Assembly (NCBI GenBank): GCA_015056795.1
Contig: SVFO01000010.1
Coordinates: 59,580 to 118,716, forward strand
DNA: 59,137 nt
Source: Lachnospiraceae bacterium
GTDB taxonomy: Bacteria; Bacillota; Clostridia; Lachnospirales; Lachnospiraceae
Reading direction: 5' to 3'
Shown: one piece after another, positions 1 to 8,111 of the stretch
Position numbering within the stretch: the first letter of the stretch is position 1
How the letters are laid out: each line of letters starts with the position of its first letter
Made by a program: the position numbers and the translations under genes
The notes under the pieces: model-generated
What the model was told of the DNA's origin: nothing
The model's database searches: none
Seen by the model: the letters and a program-made list of their open reading frames with translations, nothing else

Positions 1-439
1 GCACGTCGCAAGCTATGATATGTTTCTCACTTTTTACATTTATGTGTCTGTAAAAATATCGGTAGTTGTCAAGAAAAAACTATTGAATGCAGGACAAAAG
101 CAACAATATTGCAGAATACTCTTGATATCGTTGTTTTTTCAAGGCAGATTGGGAGAATAAAACCGCGAAAGCGAAGAAAATTACCTGTTTTGTTGTTTCA
201 TCGAAATGCGCAAGGAAAAAAGGACAACGAAATGAAAGAAGATCCCTATTCTCGCTGTTTCATCAAATTGATTTATAAGATTGTATTGAAAACAAGGAAA
301 AGTAAAAAATGCGACAGATTCCAGTTAATAGATTAGAAACACCATTTGTAAATAGTGAGATATGTTTTGATGATATAAGCACAAAAGATGTGCGGAAGCA
401 TAGATTAATGATAAGCGGTGTGGGTTGTGAGGTAGGAAA
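1..439. other. Intergenic stretch, no gene recognised
   Basis: No convincing coding region is visible. Short open frames here lack ribosome binding sites and resemblance to known proteins. Bases 5-19 (GTCGCAAGCTATGAT) are identical to the inner module of the palindromic element at 39534-39548, so the window probably begins at the edge of another copy. The rest is AT-rich and presumably holds the promoter for the DUF885 gene at 440, but I could not pick a clear -35/-10 pair. Confidence 0.4.
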
Positions 440-2287
440 TTGGATCGAAAGAAGCATTTGTCGGCAAAGCAGTTTGGGGTGGCCTGTGGGATTTTGGTGG
501 TGGTCACGGTGGTTTTGTGTCTGGTTTTTTCGTCGCTTCATAAAGGCGGGCTGACAGGGAAAGTGGACATGATGCTCCCAAAGGAGGATTCTTTTGAAGA
601 GTTTTGTCAGGCGTTGTATGTGAGGGAGATGACGGCGAACACGCTGGGATTGCATTATAGTTTGGCGCATCCCGAGAATTTTGGAATTTCGGAGTATCCC
701 GTCACGCTTCCGCTCTATGTCCCCGGAAGTGAGGAAGCGGCTGCAGAGAGTCTGGATGCGCTTTGGGAAGAATTTCATGGCTTCTCTCGGGAAGATCTCT
801 CCTCCGAGGATCAGTATGCCTATGATTGTCTGGAGCGTACGCTCCTTCTTTCCACAAAGCTTGCCGAATTTCCTTATTACGGCGATCCACTCTCCCCGAC
901 TCAGGGCATTCAGGAGGAGCTTCCCATTCTCTTGAGTGAATATGCGTTTCTGTCAAGAAAGGACGTGGAGGAATATTTGACGCTTTTAGCTCAGACAGAA
1001 AAGTACTTTGCCTCTCTGCTGACCTATGAGGTCGAAAAGGCAAACGCAGGGCTCTCCCCTTCTTCCGACAGTCTCCGCCAAACCGCAGAGCAATGCGATG
1101 AAATCATCACGCGGGAAGCCCTTGAGCAGGGAACGCATTTCCTGCAAACTAGCTTTGAGGAGCGTTTACGGGAGCTCTCCCTGACAGAGGCAGAGGTGCA
1201 CGCTTATGTGGCAAAGCATGAGTCGCTTCTTGTCCGCGTTCTCCTGCCTGCCTATGAAGAGCTGAAAAACGGCTTGCTTTTGCTTGCAGAGCAAGCGCCA
1301 GAGGGCTCTCTGTCCCTAACCTCCTACCCAAATGGCAAGGAATACTATGCTCTGCTTCTTGCTAGCATCACAGGCTCTGGCAAAACCCCTGAGGAAATCC
1401 GTCAGCTCTTAGAGCAGACCCTGAGCCGTGAACTCAAAGCCATCCGACAACTCACGGAAAAATATCCAGGATGCCTTTCCTCCCTAAGAAGCAGATCATA
1501 TGAAGATCTCGGCCTCACGAGGGAAACGCAAATGCTCACGGATCTGCAAGAACGGATGCAGGGGCTTTATCCCGAGCTGCCACAGAAGGTTCACGTTACA
1601 GTCAAAACCGTTTCACCTAACCTTCGTCCCTACTGCGCTCCTGCCTTTTATTTGACTGCACCCATCGACGACGTCAGTGATAATGTAATTTATGTAAATC
1701 CATCCTCTACGCCGCAGGGCTTGGAGCTATATGTCACGCTGGCACACGAGGGGTTCCCAGGTCACCTTTACCAAAATGCTTTTAGCGCAGACAATTTACT
1801 ATCCTTAAAACATAACCATCTACGTCAGCTTTGCGGCTGTGGCGGGTATTTGGAGGGCTGGGCCTTGTATGTGGAACAGAATGCCTATGATTTTGCCTCC
1901 AAGCTTTTGGCTGACCAAGATCGCGCGGCCGATGCCGTATGCGTCCAGATTGCCAAGCATGAACGCAGTCTTCGCCTTTGCTTGTTTGCCCTGCTGGACC
2001 TTATGATTCACTATGACGGTGCCAGCCTTGAAGAAATTACGAAATTCACCTCTGTCTACGGTGTCACTGATGAAGAAGGCCTCGCCGCCCTCTATGCCTA
2101 TATTTGCCAAACGCCATGCAACTATCCCAAATACTACCTTGGATATCTAGAAATTCTGGAGCTTCGAGAAACTGCCAAAACCCTATGGGGCGATACTTTT
2201 AGCGCCGAACGCTTTCACCGCTTCCTGTTAACTTGGGGGCCTGCTGATTTTGTGAATCTCAAGAATGTCTTAGAAAATCATGGATAA
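440..2287 (+). CDS. DUF885 family metallopeptidase-like protein, membrane-anchored
   Basis: A 615-residue protein with one N-terminal hydrophobic segment (about residues 12-31), so it is probably a signal-anchored extracellular enzyme. The family signature is the HEGFPGH motif near residue 434, followed by YLEGWALYVEQ. In DUF885 (COG4805) these correspond to an HExxxxH-type zinc site with a downstream Glu. Length matches the family (about 570-620). The start at 440 is preceded by a weak GAGGTAGG ribosome site; no better start exists before the membrane segment. The gene stands alone. The likely role is peptide hydrolysis at the cell surface; the substrate cannot be told from sequence. Confidence 0.85.
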   Translation: MDRKKHLSAKQFGVACGILVVVTVVLCLVFSSLHKGGLTGKVDMMLPKEDSFEEFCQALYVREMTANTLGLHYSLAHPENFGISEYPVTLPLYVPGSEEAAAESLDALWEEFHGFSREDLSSEDQYAYDCLERTLLLSTKLAEFPYYGDPLSPTQGIQEELPILLSEYAFLSRKDVEEYLTLLAQTEKYFASLLTYEVEKANAGLSPSSDSLRQTAEQCDEIITREALEQGTHFLQTSFEERLRELSLTEAEVHAYVAKHESLLVRVLLPAYEELKNGLLLLAEQAPEGSLSLTSYPNGKEYYALLLASITGSGKTPEEIRQLLEQTLSRELKAIRQLTEKYPGCLSSLRSRSYEDLGLTRETQMLTDLQERMQGLYPELPQKVHVTVKTVSPNLRPYCAPAFYLTAPIDDVSDNVIYVNPSSTPQGLELYVTLAHEGFPGHLYQNAFSADNLLSLKHNHLRQLCGCGGYLEGWALYVEQNAYDFASKLLADQDRAADAVCVQIAKHERSLRLCLFALLDLMIHYDGASLEEITKFTSVYGVTDEEGLAALYAYICQTPCNYPKYYLGYLEILELRETAKTLWGDTFSAERFHRFLLTWGPADFVNLKNVLENHG

Positions 2288-2413
2288 ACAGTCATTTCGC
2301 GCAAAATTCACAATATTTGACAAATTATAAGTGGCAAATGTCAAATCGTGCAAATATTGCGCTAAAAGAATTGTGTATTTTTTGTGAAAACCGCAATTTT
2401 TCGTCAGAAATCC

Positions 2414-2442
2414 TTGAACTGCTTTACATTTTGTGCTACGAT
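2414..2442 (+). promoter_or_regulatory. Promoter of the AraC-type gene
   Basis: TTGAAC at 2414-2419, a 17-bp spacer and TACGAT at 2437-2442 form a sigma-A-type promoter. Transcription would start near 2449, at the foot of the leader hairpin at 2448-2482. Confidence 0.55.
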
Positions 2443-2447
2443 AGGCC

Positions 2448-2482
2448 AAAGAGCAATAATTGCAATGCAGATATTGCTCTTT
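2448..2482 (+). promoter_or_regulatory. Leader hairpin before the AraC-type gene
   Basis: AAAGAGCAATA (2448-2458) and TATTGCTCTTT (2472-2482) pair perfectly over 11 bp with a 13-nt loop. The stem ends about 7 nt before the AAAAGGAG ribosome site. There is no U-run, so it is not an intrinsic terminator. It could stabilise the mRNA 5' end or be a DNA operator. Confidence 0.5.
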
Positions 2483-2497
2483 GGAAAAGGAGTACAA

Positions 2498-3469
2498 ATG
2501 AACCCACCCGAAATTTACAGTCTCTCACCAGAGCAAAGACAAAAATATAAGGTACAGCCAGACATGGTTCCCAATGGCGATCGAATTTTGGAGGGCACGC
2601 ACGAGCATGTTCAGGTGGCCAAAAATTCCTCCATGCGCTTTTGGTACAACGTACAGTCTGCAAGCTTCTCCAGCCATTGGCATACGGCCTTAGAGATCAT
2701 TATGCCGCTGGAGGGGAATTATGTTGCCCACATTCTTTCCGAAACCTATGTTTTGGATCCAGGCGACATTTTTATCATTCCTGCCGGAACGATTCATTCC
2801 CTAGAGGCACCCGCGCAGGGTTCCCGCTTAATTTACATTTTTGAGCTGAACCTGCTCTCCCAGCTTCCTGGGTATAATTATATCCAGTCCCTGCTGTCCC
2901 AGCCCATGCGGATTACCTATGACGAGGATCCAGAATACTATACGGAGGAAGCAAAGCTGATTTTGCTTCTTGCGGAGCATTATTGGGGACAGAGCGTGAC
3001 CAAGGAAATGAATCTCTATGCCTGCCTGCTCAGCTTCTTCGCGAAGCTTGGCGAAAAGAACGTAGGCTCCATTCCCGTGTCCACGGGCAGCACCATCAAA
3101 AACAGCTCCGTGGTCAGCCAGCTCTCGATGGTATTGGATTATATTGATGAGCATTACTCCGAGAACATGACGCTGGAGCAGGCCGCACAAATTGCAGGCT
3201 TCTCAAAGTTTTATTTCACGCGTCTCTTTAAGGAGTACACCAATCATACCTTCTATGAGTATTTGACGGAAAAGCGTATTCACGCGGCAGAGCAGATGTT
3301 GCTCGTGCCAAAGTTCCCCGTGACGGATGTATCGATTCAGGCGGGCTTCTCCAGCTTGTCCTCCTTTAATCGTACGTTCAAGCGCAACAAAGGATGCTCG
3401 CCCACAGAATACAGAAATCTCTATACGCAGGGCGGGCAGCAAAACGTATATCTCCGCCCCAATCGCTAA
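2498..3469 (+). CDS. AraC family transcriptional regulator with cupin sensor domain
   Basis: A 323-residue regulator. Residues about 40-130 look like an AraC_binding cupin: HWHTALEIIMPLEG, then a DPGDIFIIPAGTIHSLEA barrel segment. The C-terminal 100 residues carry two helix-turn-helix units (LEQAAQIAGFSKFYFTRLFK and VSIQAGFSSLSSFNRTFKR) typical of AraC/XylS. I chose the ATG at 2498 because AAAAGGAGTACAA precedes it; an upstream in-frame ATG at 2384 would overlap the promoter. AraC/cupin proteins of this layout usually sense sugars. The target is unknown, and no sugar operon adjoins it. Confidence 0.9.
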   Translation: MNPPEIYSLSPEQRQKYKVQPDMVPNGDRILEGTHEHVQVAKNSSMRFWYNVQSASFSSHWHTALEIIMPLEGNYVAHILSETYVLDPGDIFIIPAGTIHSLEAPAQGSRLIYIFELNLLSQLPGYNYIQSLLSQPMRITYDEDPEYYTEEAKLILLLAEHYWGQSVTKEMNLYACLLSFFAKLGEKNVGSIPVSTGSTIKNSSVVSQLSMVLDYIDEHYSENMTLEQAAQIAGFSKFYFTRLFKEYTNHTFYEYLTEKRIHAAEQMLLVPKFPVTDVSIQAGFSSLSSFNRTFKRNKGCSPTEYRNLYTQGGQQNVYLRPNR

Positions 3470-3482
3470 GAATTTTGCCGAC

Positions 3483-3551
3483 TCGGGGGCTGGGTTGGAG
3501 GCTCTTTCTACTAACCATTTGACCTAGAAAGACCCTCCAACCCATCCCCCT
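3483..3551. repeat. Nested palindromic element, copy 1; bidirectional terminator position
   Basis: Arms at 3485-3510 and 3525-3549 pair over about 25 bp with two mismatches. The core GGTTGGAGG..CTTTCTA and the CTCGGGG-like end match the elements near 10545, 15252, 35345 and 39488. It lies between convergent genes (the AraC-type gene ending at 3469 and spmB ending at 3577), so it may end transcription from both sides. GTCGCAAGCTATG (3554-3566), a module found inside other copies, sits right beside it. Confidence 0.75.
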
Positions 3552-3576
3552 CTGTCGCAAGCTATGCCAATAGTTT

Positions 3577-4098
3577 TCATACAATTGCGGCTGCTAGGAG
3601 GATGCCCGCGATGGTACCCGCTGCGGTTGACAGGAGTGCTCCCGTCAACGTGTAGCGGGTTTTTGTTACCTTTGCGGCGAGGAAATAGACGCTCATGGTG
3701 TAGAAAACGGTTTCCGTGCAGCTCATGACGATGCTGGTGATCAGGCCAGGATAGGAATCTGGTCCATAGGTTGCAAACACGTCGAGCACGAGTCCCGTCG
3801 CCGCGGAGGAGGAAAACAGCTTCACCGTCAGCAGGGAAAGGATCTGCGCAGGGAATCCGAAAAGGGCTGCCACGGGCGCAAGTGCCCTCTCCAAAAGAGT
3901 AAAAAAGCCAGAGGCGCGAAGAATTCCCACGCCCATCATCAGTCCAATCAGCGTCGGCACGATTTCAACCACAATTTTCAGCCCATCTGAAGCCCCCTTC
4001 AAAAAGCTCTCATAGATCTTCACGTGGCCCAAAACGCCAAACCCCACCACCAGAAAAATCACCGCCGGAATAATAAAATTCGATACCTGTGTCATCAT
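3577..4098 (-). CDS. spmB: Spore maturation protein B
   Basis: A 173-residue polytopic membrane protein of the nucleoside-recognition (Gate) domain family. Recognisable features are the GASDGLKIVVEIVPTLIGLM stretch, SSAATGLVLD, and the C-terminal SCTETVFYTMSVYF segment typical of SpmB. In Bacillus subtilis, SpmA and SpmB act in the forespore line to dehydrate the spore core. Its start overlaps the end of spmA by 4 nt (ATGA), so the two are translationally coupled. The gene order spmA-spmB is as in other spore formers. Confidence 0.93.
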   Translation of the reverse strand: MMTQVSNFIIPAVIFLVVGFGVLGHVKIYESFLKGASDGLKIVVEIVPTLIGLMMGVGILRASGFFTLLERALAPVAALFGFPAQILSLLTVKLFSSSAATGLVLDVFATYGPDSYPGLITSIVMSCTETVFYTMSVYFLAAKVTKTRYTLTGALLSTAAGTIAGILLAAAIV

Positions 4099-4736
4099 TT
4101 CGCCTCTCCCCCAGCTCTAGTCTCATCCTCCATCCTTCCTTTCATCGGCGGCTCTCTTCGATCCTTCCACTTGCAAAAGGCAATGGCAACCAGCGTGCTG
4201 ATCAGCGTTGCCAGAAGTGCGGGAGCAATGATCCTTGCGGGATTTGCGCTGCCATACTGACTTCGATAGGCAATCATGTTGATGGGAACAAGCTGTAAGG
4301 AGGAGATATTAAAGATGAGAAAGGTACACATTTCGTTGGACGCGACCTGCGGCGGATTTCCGCGCTCCTTCTCAAGATCGGCGAGCGCTTCCATCGCCTT
4401 TAGTCCTGCGGGCGTACAGGCCCAGCCAAGTCCCAAGATGTTTGCGATGACATTGGTGCTGATGTGTTCCAGCGCAGGATGCCCCTTGGGAATCCGCGGA
4501 AAAAGGAAGTGCAAAAAAGGAGCGATGCCCTTTGTCATTCGCTCCACTAGTCCGGACTCTTTTGCGATCTCCATCAGCCCCATCCAAAGCGCAACGACGC
4601 CCGCCATGGTAATGCAGAGAGTTATGGCATCTCCAGCGCTCTCTAGTGCCGCGCAGGAAAGCTCCTCCACGTGTCCCGTCAGGACGCCGCAGAGAATACC
4701 GCCAAGTATCATAAAAGCCCAAATCATATTTAACAT
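4095..4736 (-). CDS. spmA: Spore maturation protein A
   Basis: A 213-residue membrane protein. It has the SpmA hallmarks: WMGLMEIAKESGL, STNVIANILGLGWACTPAGL and SNEMCTFLIFNISSLQLVP. It works with SpmB in spore core dehydration. The start at 4736 directly follows a T6 run; a second possible ATG lies 9 nt downstream (4727). The ribosome site is weak (GGCGG, 7-8 nt upstream) and belongs to the right arm of the acpP terminator hairpin. A sigma-E-like -10 sequence lies within that hairpin's loop, which could give a sporulation-specific transcript that starts inside the terminator. Confidence 0.93.
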   Translation of the reverse strand: MLNMIWAFMILGGILCGVLTGHVEELSCAALESAGDAITLCITMAGVVALWMGLMEIAKESGLVERMTKGIAPFLHFLFPRIPKGHPALEHISTNVIANILGLGWACTPAGLKAMEALADLEKERGNPPQVASNEMCTFLIFNISSLQLVPINMIAYRSQYGSANPARIIAPALLATLISTLVAIAFCKWKDRREPPMKGRMEDETRAGGEAK

Positions 4737-4818
4737 AAAAAATCCGCCAAATTGCTTTCTGTGAGATCATTCTATGCCCGTCCTCGGGATTCCATAACCT
4801 CTTTCGGCAATTTGGCGG
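4737..4818 (-). terminator. acpP terminator with long loop, abutting spmA
   Basis: On the minus strand CCGCCAAATTGC (4818-4807) pairs perfectly with GCAATTTGGCGG (4755-4744) and is followed by AT6 (4743-4737). The loop is 51 nt, unusually long. CATAGAAT (4776-4769, minus strand) within the loop is one base from the sigma-E -10 consensus CATACAnT, with GTTATG 16 bp upstream. Confidence 0.6.
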
Positions 4819-4836
4819 TTCACTGGTCGCTTCGAC

Positions 4837-5070
4837 TTAAGCGTCAACGCCCATCTTCTTCATCAGATCCATAATGTCCTTTACAGTTGCAATGTTCTCA
4901 AGCTCTTCCGTGGGAAGCTCAATATCGTACTCGGACTCAAATGCCATTACCAGCTCAACGATGTCCAGGGAATCTGCTCCCAGATCGTCCTGAAGGTTGG
5001 TATCCTCGGTAATCTCGTCCGGATTCACGTCCAACTGTTCTGCAATTACCTCTCTAATCTTCTCTAACAT
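4837..5070 (-). CDS. acpP: Acyl carrier protein
   Basis: A 77-residue acidic ACP. The phosphopantetheine attachment serine is in GADSLDIVELVMAFE; helix I (MLEKIREVIAEQL) and the EELENIATVKD segment are typical. It carries acyl chains in fatty acid synthesis as holo-ACP in the cytoplasm. The start has an excellent AGGAGG site. No fab genes adjoin it; it has its own strong promoter and terminator, as a stand-alone high-expression gene. Confidence 0.97.
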   Translation of the reverse strand: MLEKIREVIAEQLDVNPDEITEDTNLQDDLGADSLDIVELVMAFESEYDIELPTEELENIATVKDIMDLMKKMGVDA

Positions 5071-5141
5071 GTCATAACCTCCTATACTGTGTCTTTTTTA
5101 TTTCCATTAGTTCCTCATATTCACATTGTGCAATCACTCAA

Positions 5142-5170
5142 AGTATATGGGGGAACGTCATGTTTGTCAA
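5142..5170 (-). promoter_or_regulatory. Strong sigma-A promoter of acpP
   Basis: Minus strand: TTGACA (5170-5165), a 17-bp spacer and TATACT (5147-5142). Both hexamers are at or one base from consensus. The leader to the acpP start is about 65 nt. Confidence 0.85.
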
Positions 5171-5214
5171 GTGTGTTTTCGAAGCTTTTGTTTCCATCTT
5201 GGTCTCAAAACTTT

Positions 5215-5835
5215 TCATACCATCCGTTTCTTTCTGGCCTTGTCCAGTTCAATCCACTCATCAAGGGACAATGGCGTATAATCCGAATACTTACAAAAGC
5301 AGTTGATCATATGACAGGGAATCACCTGCTCCTCCCCCGCTGCATTGATCGTTTTCGTACCGCGCGTAATCTCCTGAAATTGCTCCACGAGCCTTTGATC
5401 CATGGTGTCATGCACATGGCCATAGAGCATATAGGTTCTCGGGTTTCCGTTCCGATCCAGCCGATACTGCCCGTTATAGCAAAACACGGGATAATGGCAA
5501 AGCACGACCTTCCGTCCGTTGTCTGAGAGCTCCGCATAACGCTTCACCCATTCGAATCGCGAAAGATCCATCTTCTTGCTCTCCATCACGCGGTCATGAT
5601 TTCCAAGAATCAAATGAAGCTTTCCCTGTAACCTGTCCAAGAGCGCTTTGGTTTCCTCCACGCCACCCAACGAAAAATCCCCAAGGATGACAACCTCATC
5701 CTTCTTGCGAACCTTCTCATTCCATTTTGTAATCATGTATTCATTCATTTCCTCCTCAGAGGCAAACCCGCGATGGTCCATCTTGTTATTTAGTGCCCCA
5801 TGAAAGAAATGATTGTCTGCAATATAATACCTCAA
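5215..5835 (-). CDS. Calcineurin-like metallophosphoesterase
   Basis: A 206-residue cytoplasmic phosphoesterase. The metal-binding motifs appear in order: ADNHFFH at the N-terminus, VILGDFSLGG, LILGNHDR, VLCHYP and YGHVHD. This is the YfcE/MPE-like small phosphoesterase architecture with a di-metal site. The substrate is not determined by sequence. Its start overlaps the transglutaminase stop by 4 nt, so it is the last gene of the moxR-DUF58-transglutaminase operon. Nothing in the family ties it functionally to that pathway. Confidence 0.88.
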   Translation of the reverse strand: MRYYIADNHFFHGALNNKMDHRGFASEEEMNEYMITKWNEKVRKKDEVVILGDFSLGGVEETKALLDRLQGKLHLILGNHDRVMESKKMDLSRFEWVKRYAELSDNGRKVVLCHYPVFCYNGQYRLDRNGNPRTYMLYGHVHDTMDQRLVEQFQEITRGTKTINAAGEEQVIPCHMINCFCKYSDYTPLSLDEWIELDKARKKRMV

Positions 5836-8111
5836 GTTTTGTCACTCCCATTCACAAGCATCTGCTTTTTTCCCGCTTCCATGCGGAAAATTTGATACCG
5901 ATACCAGAAAAACCACTTCCCTTTGATCGTCTTTAAGCGATCCAGCAGTCCCTCCAGCTCCTTTTCCGCCGTAGCGCGTTCCCTGTTTCCAGGGAGCTTC
6001 CCTGCGTAAAGCAGGAATTCATATTGCTCTAAGAATCCGAGCATGCTCTTTGGAACCTTCTTGCCAACTCTGCGTGCAAATTCCTCCAGCGTCTCGCCCT
6101 GCTCCATCTCCCAGCCCATAAGGCTCAGCACCTTCAGACTCTTCTTGCAGGTCACCTGGAATTTCTCAGCATCAGAAAGCTTTCTATACCATGCCTTTAT
6201 CAGGGCGAGGTCAATCAGCAGGAATACCAACAGGAATGCCAGCACCAGTCCGGCAGGAATCAGAATGACCCGCCATTTTATATGCACGGTTTCCTTTTCT
6301 TCTTGGAGCAGAAGATCCTGATCAATCTCCTCTTCTCCCTCATCATGACTCATCGGAGCACTCGGCCCGGAGCCGTCTGATTTTACCTTAAAGGCCCACG
6401 CAAAGGAATATTTCTTTCCCGGCGTCGGTTCATAGGGAAGCCAGCCTACGCCCTTGATATAAACCTCAGGCCAGGCATGTGCCATGGAGGATGTCACGAT
6501 AACGGCCTCCTGGTCCTGTTTCGGCACATAAAATCCTTGGATGTACCGCGCGGGAATTCCCTGACTTCTCGCCAAGAGTACAAATGCCGTGGCAAAATGA
6601 CTACAATAACCCTGTTGACTCTGAAGCAGGAAATAATCCAGGAAATCCTCCGGTGTCTGCACGTCCGATGGAAGCTCCCCAGGATGCGTTGAATACTGAT
6701 AGGAGGACAGCAGATTCTCAATGCGGCTCAGCTTCTCTAAATCTGATTCCGCCCCATCAAACAACTGATCCAAGTATTCCTGAACCTGCTCCGAGACATG
6801 CGTCTCAGGCAGATAATATTTCTGAATCCGCTCAATATAATCCTGATAATCCTCATAGGAGGTTCCCTCGTTTTTCACGTAGCCATCCTCCTTGAAGAAA
6901 TCCAGCGGTTCGTATTTCTCCCTGACCATCTCCCAGGTTTCTTTGGTCGGAGCCTGCGCCTCCTGAAGGAAGGTCTGGAACCCGACATGCTGCTGGTTTA
7001 AGCGCAGGAAGGATAAGGTATACTCCGTTCCATAGCCAAGCTTATTCGTCGCCAGCAAATCGCCACCCTGTTGGTAAAATCCGGCTTCTCCCAGCTTTTC
7101 TCTGCCCAAAATGGACTTCAGCGGCGTGAAGAAATATTTCGTGTTAAACTCCTCATATCGGATTTTCAGTTCCACCCGCCAAAGATAATTTCTGACATAA
7201 TCAGGATCATATTGCGTCACGGCGCTTACGGTTTCCAAGGTATCCAGCATTCGATCTCTGGCAACCGTTTCATTCTGCGCCGTCCACTGTCTTCCGTCAA
7301 AGGTATCCAGCACCTTTCCCGACAAATAAACCACCTGTCCCACGTTCGTGCCGCCCGAGAGCGTCATCATTTCCTGATCCTTCTTTTTCAGGCCGATCCA
7401 AAAATGATGTTCATCGGAAAATCCAATGACTCCCTCATAATCCTCGTCCGCTCCATGGAACCAGCGTGAAGTCAGCTTTACGTACGAGCTCGCCCTCTCC
7501 CAAAGCCTCACCACAAAATTCCAGTCATACGGTTGGTCTGGTGCAGGCAACAAATAAACGACAATACAAAGCGCCAATAAGAAGGGTGCAACGGATACCA
7601 AGTGTCCCTTCGCGTCGGTATATCCGCTCTTATCCCAATAGTGCTGAATTTCGTCTACAACAACCAAGATAAAAAGCAAGAGCGCCAAGGCTACCGCCGC
7701 CTTGTCAGGCAAGGTCCACAGCGTCATAAACAGGATCAAAAAGACAAGAATGCCTACCGCCATGATCCTTCTGGCCATCCGGACCTTAGCAACCAAAAGT
7801 CCTGCAAAAAAGCATCCGATCGCCGTAAGCACCACCCACAAAATCCACTGATTCTGCCAAAGGAACTCTGCCCGCTCCTCTGGCTCCTTCATCAAAATGA
7901 CGCCAGCGCAGAGCACCAGAATCGTTCCAGGGATCAAGAACTTCATTCGGTTTTTCCAGTGCTTTAATACCATGCAAACGCCCACGACGGCCATGGCGAT
8001 GGCATGCAGAAAAATAACGTTTTCGGGACCGCCAAAATAAGGAGCTCCTGCCGCAACGGCAAGGAGAGATAAGGGAATGACATAGAGAAGATCATACAAA
8101 ATGGCAATCAT
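5832..8111 (-). CDS. Transglutaminase-like membrane protein (TgpA type)
   Basis: A 759-residue protein: several N-terminal membrane segments (residues about 5-190), a large extracellular part, one more membrane segment (about 625-650) and a cytoplasmic tail. The transglutaminase core has Cys503 (GYCSHFATAFVLLAR), His545 (SMAHAWPEVYI) and Glu561 (YEPTPG). The Glu replaces the usual Asp, as seen in many FEPTP-type members. Family knowledge: such proteins occur with a MoxR ATPase and a DUF58 protein, and are thought to modify or mature cell-surface proteins. Start and stop overlap both neighbours by 4 nt, indicating tight coupling. Confidence 0.9.
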   Translation of the reverse strand: MIAILYDLLYVIPLSLLAVAAGAPYFGGPENVIFLHAIAMAVVGVCMVLKHWKNRMKFLIPGTILVLCAGVILMKEPEERAEFLWQNQWILWVVLTAIGCFFAGLLVAKVRMARRIMAVGILVFLILFMTLWTLPDKAAVALALLLFILVVVDEIQHYWDKSGYTDAKGHLVSVAPFLLALCIVVYLLPAPDQPYDWNFVVRLWERASSYVKLTSRWFHGADEDYEGVIGFSDEHHFWIGLKKKDQEMMTLSGGTNVGQVVYLSGKVLDTFDGRQWTAQNETVARDRMLDTLETVSAVTQYDPDYVRNYLWRVELKIRYEEFNTKYFFTPLKSILGREKLGEAGFYQQGGDLLATNKLGYGTEYTLSFLRLNQQHVGFQTFLQEAQAPTKETWEMVREKYEPLDFFKEDGYVKNEGTSYEDYQDYIERIQKYYLPETHVSEQVQEYLDQLFDGAESDLEKLSRIENLLSSYQYSTHPGELPSDVQTPEDFLDYFLLQSQQGYCSHFATAFVLLARSQGIPARYIQGFYVPKQDQEAVIVTSSMAHAWPEVYIKGVGWLPYEPTPGKKYSFAWAFKVKSDGSGPSAPMSHDEGEEEIDQDLLLQEEKETVHIKWRVILIPAGLVLAFLLVFLLIDLALIKAWYRKLSDAEKFQVTCKKSLKVLSLMGWEMEQGETLEEFARRVGKKVPKSMLGFLEQYEFLLYAGKLPGNRERATAEKELEGLLDRLKTIKGKWFFWYRYQIFRMEAGKKQMLVNGSDKT

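Noticed and set aside
6584..6895. 103-residue Pro/Ser-rich frame opposite the transglutaminase gene
   Set aside because: Antisense of the catalytic core region; no ribosome site or family.
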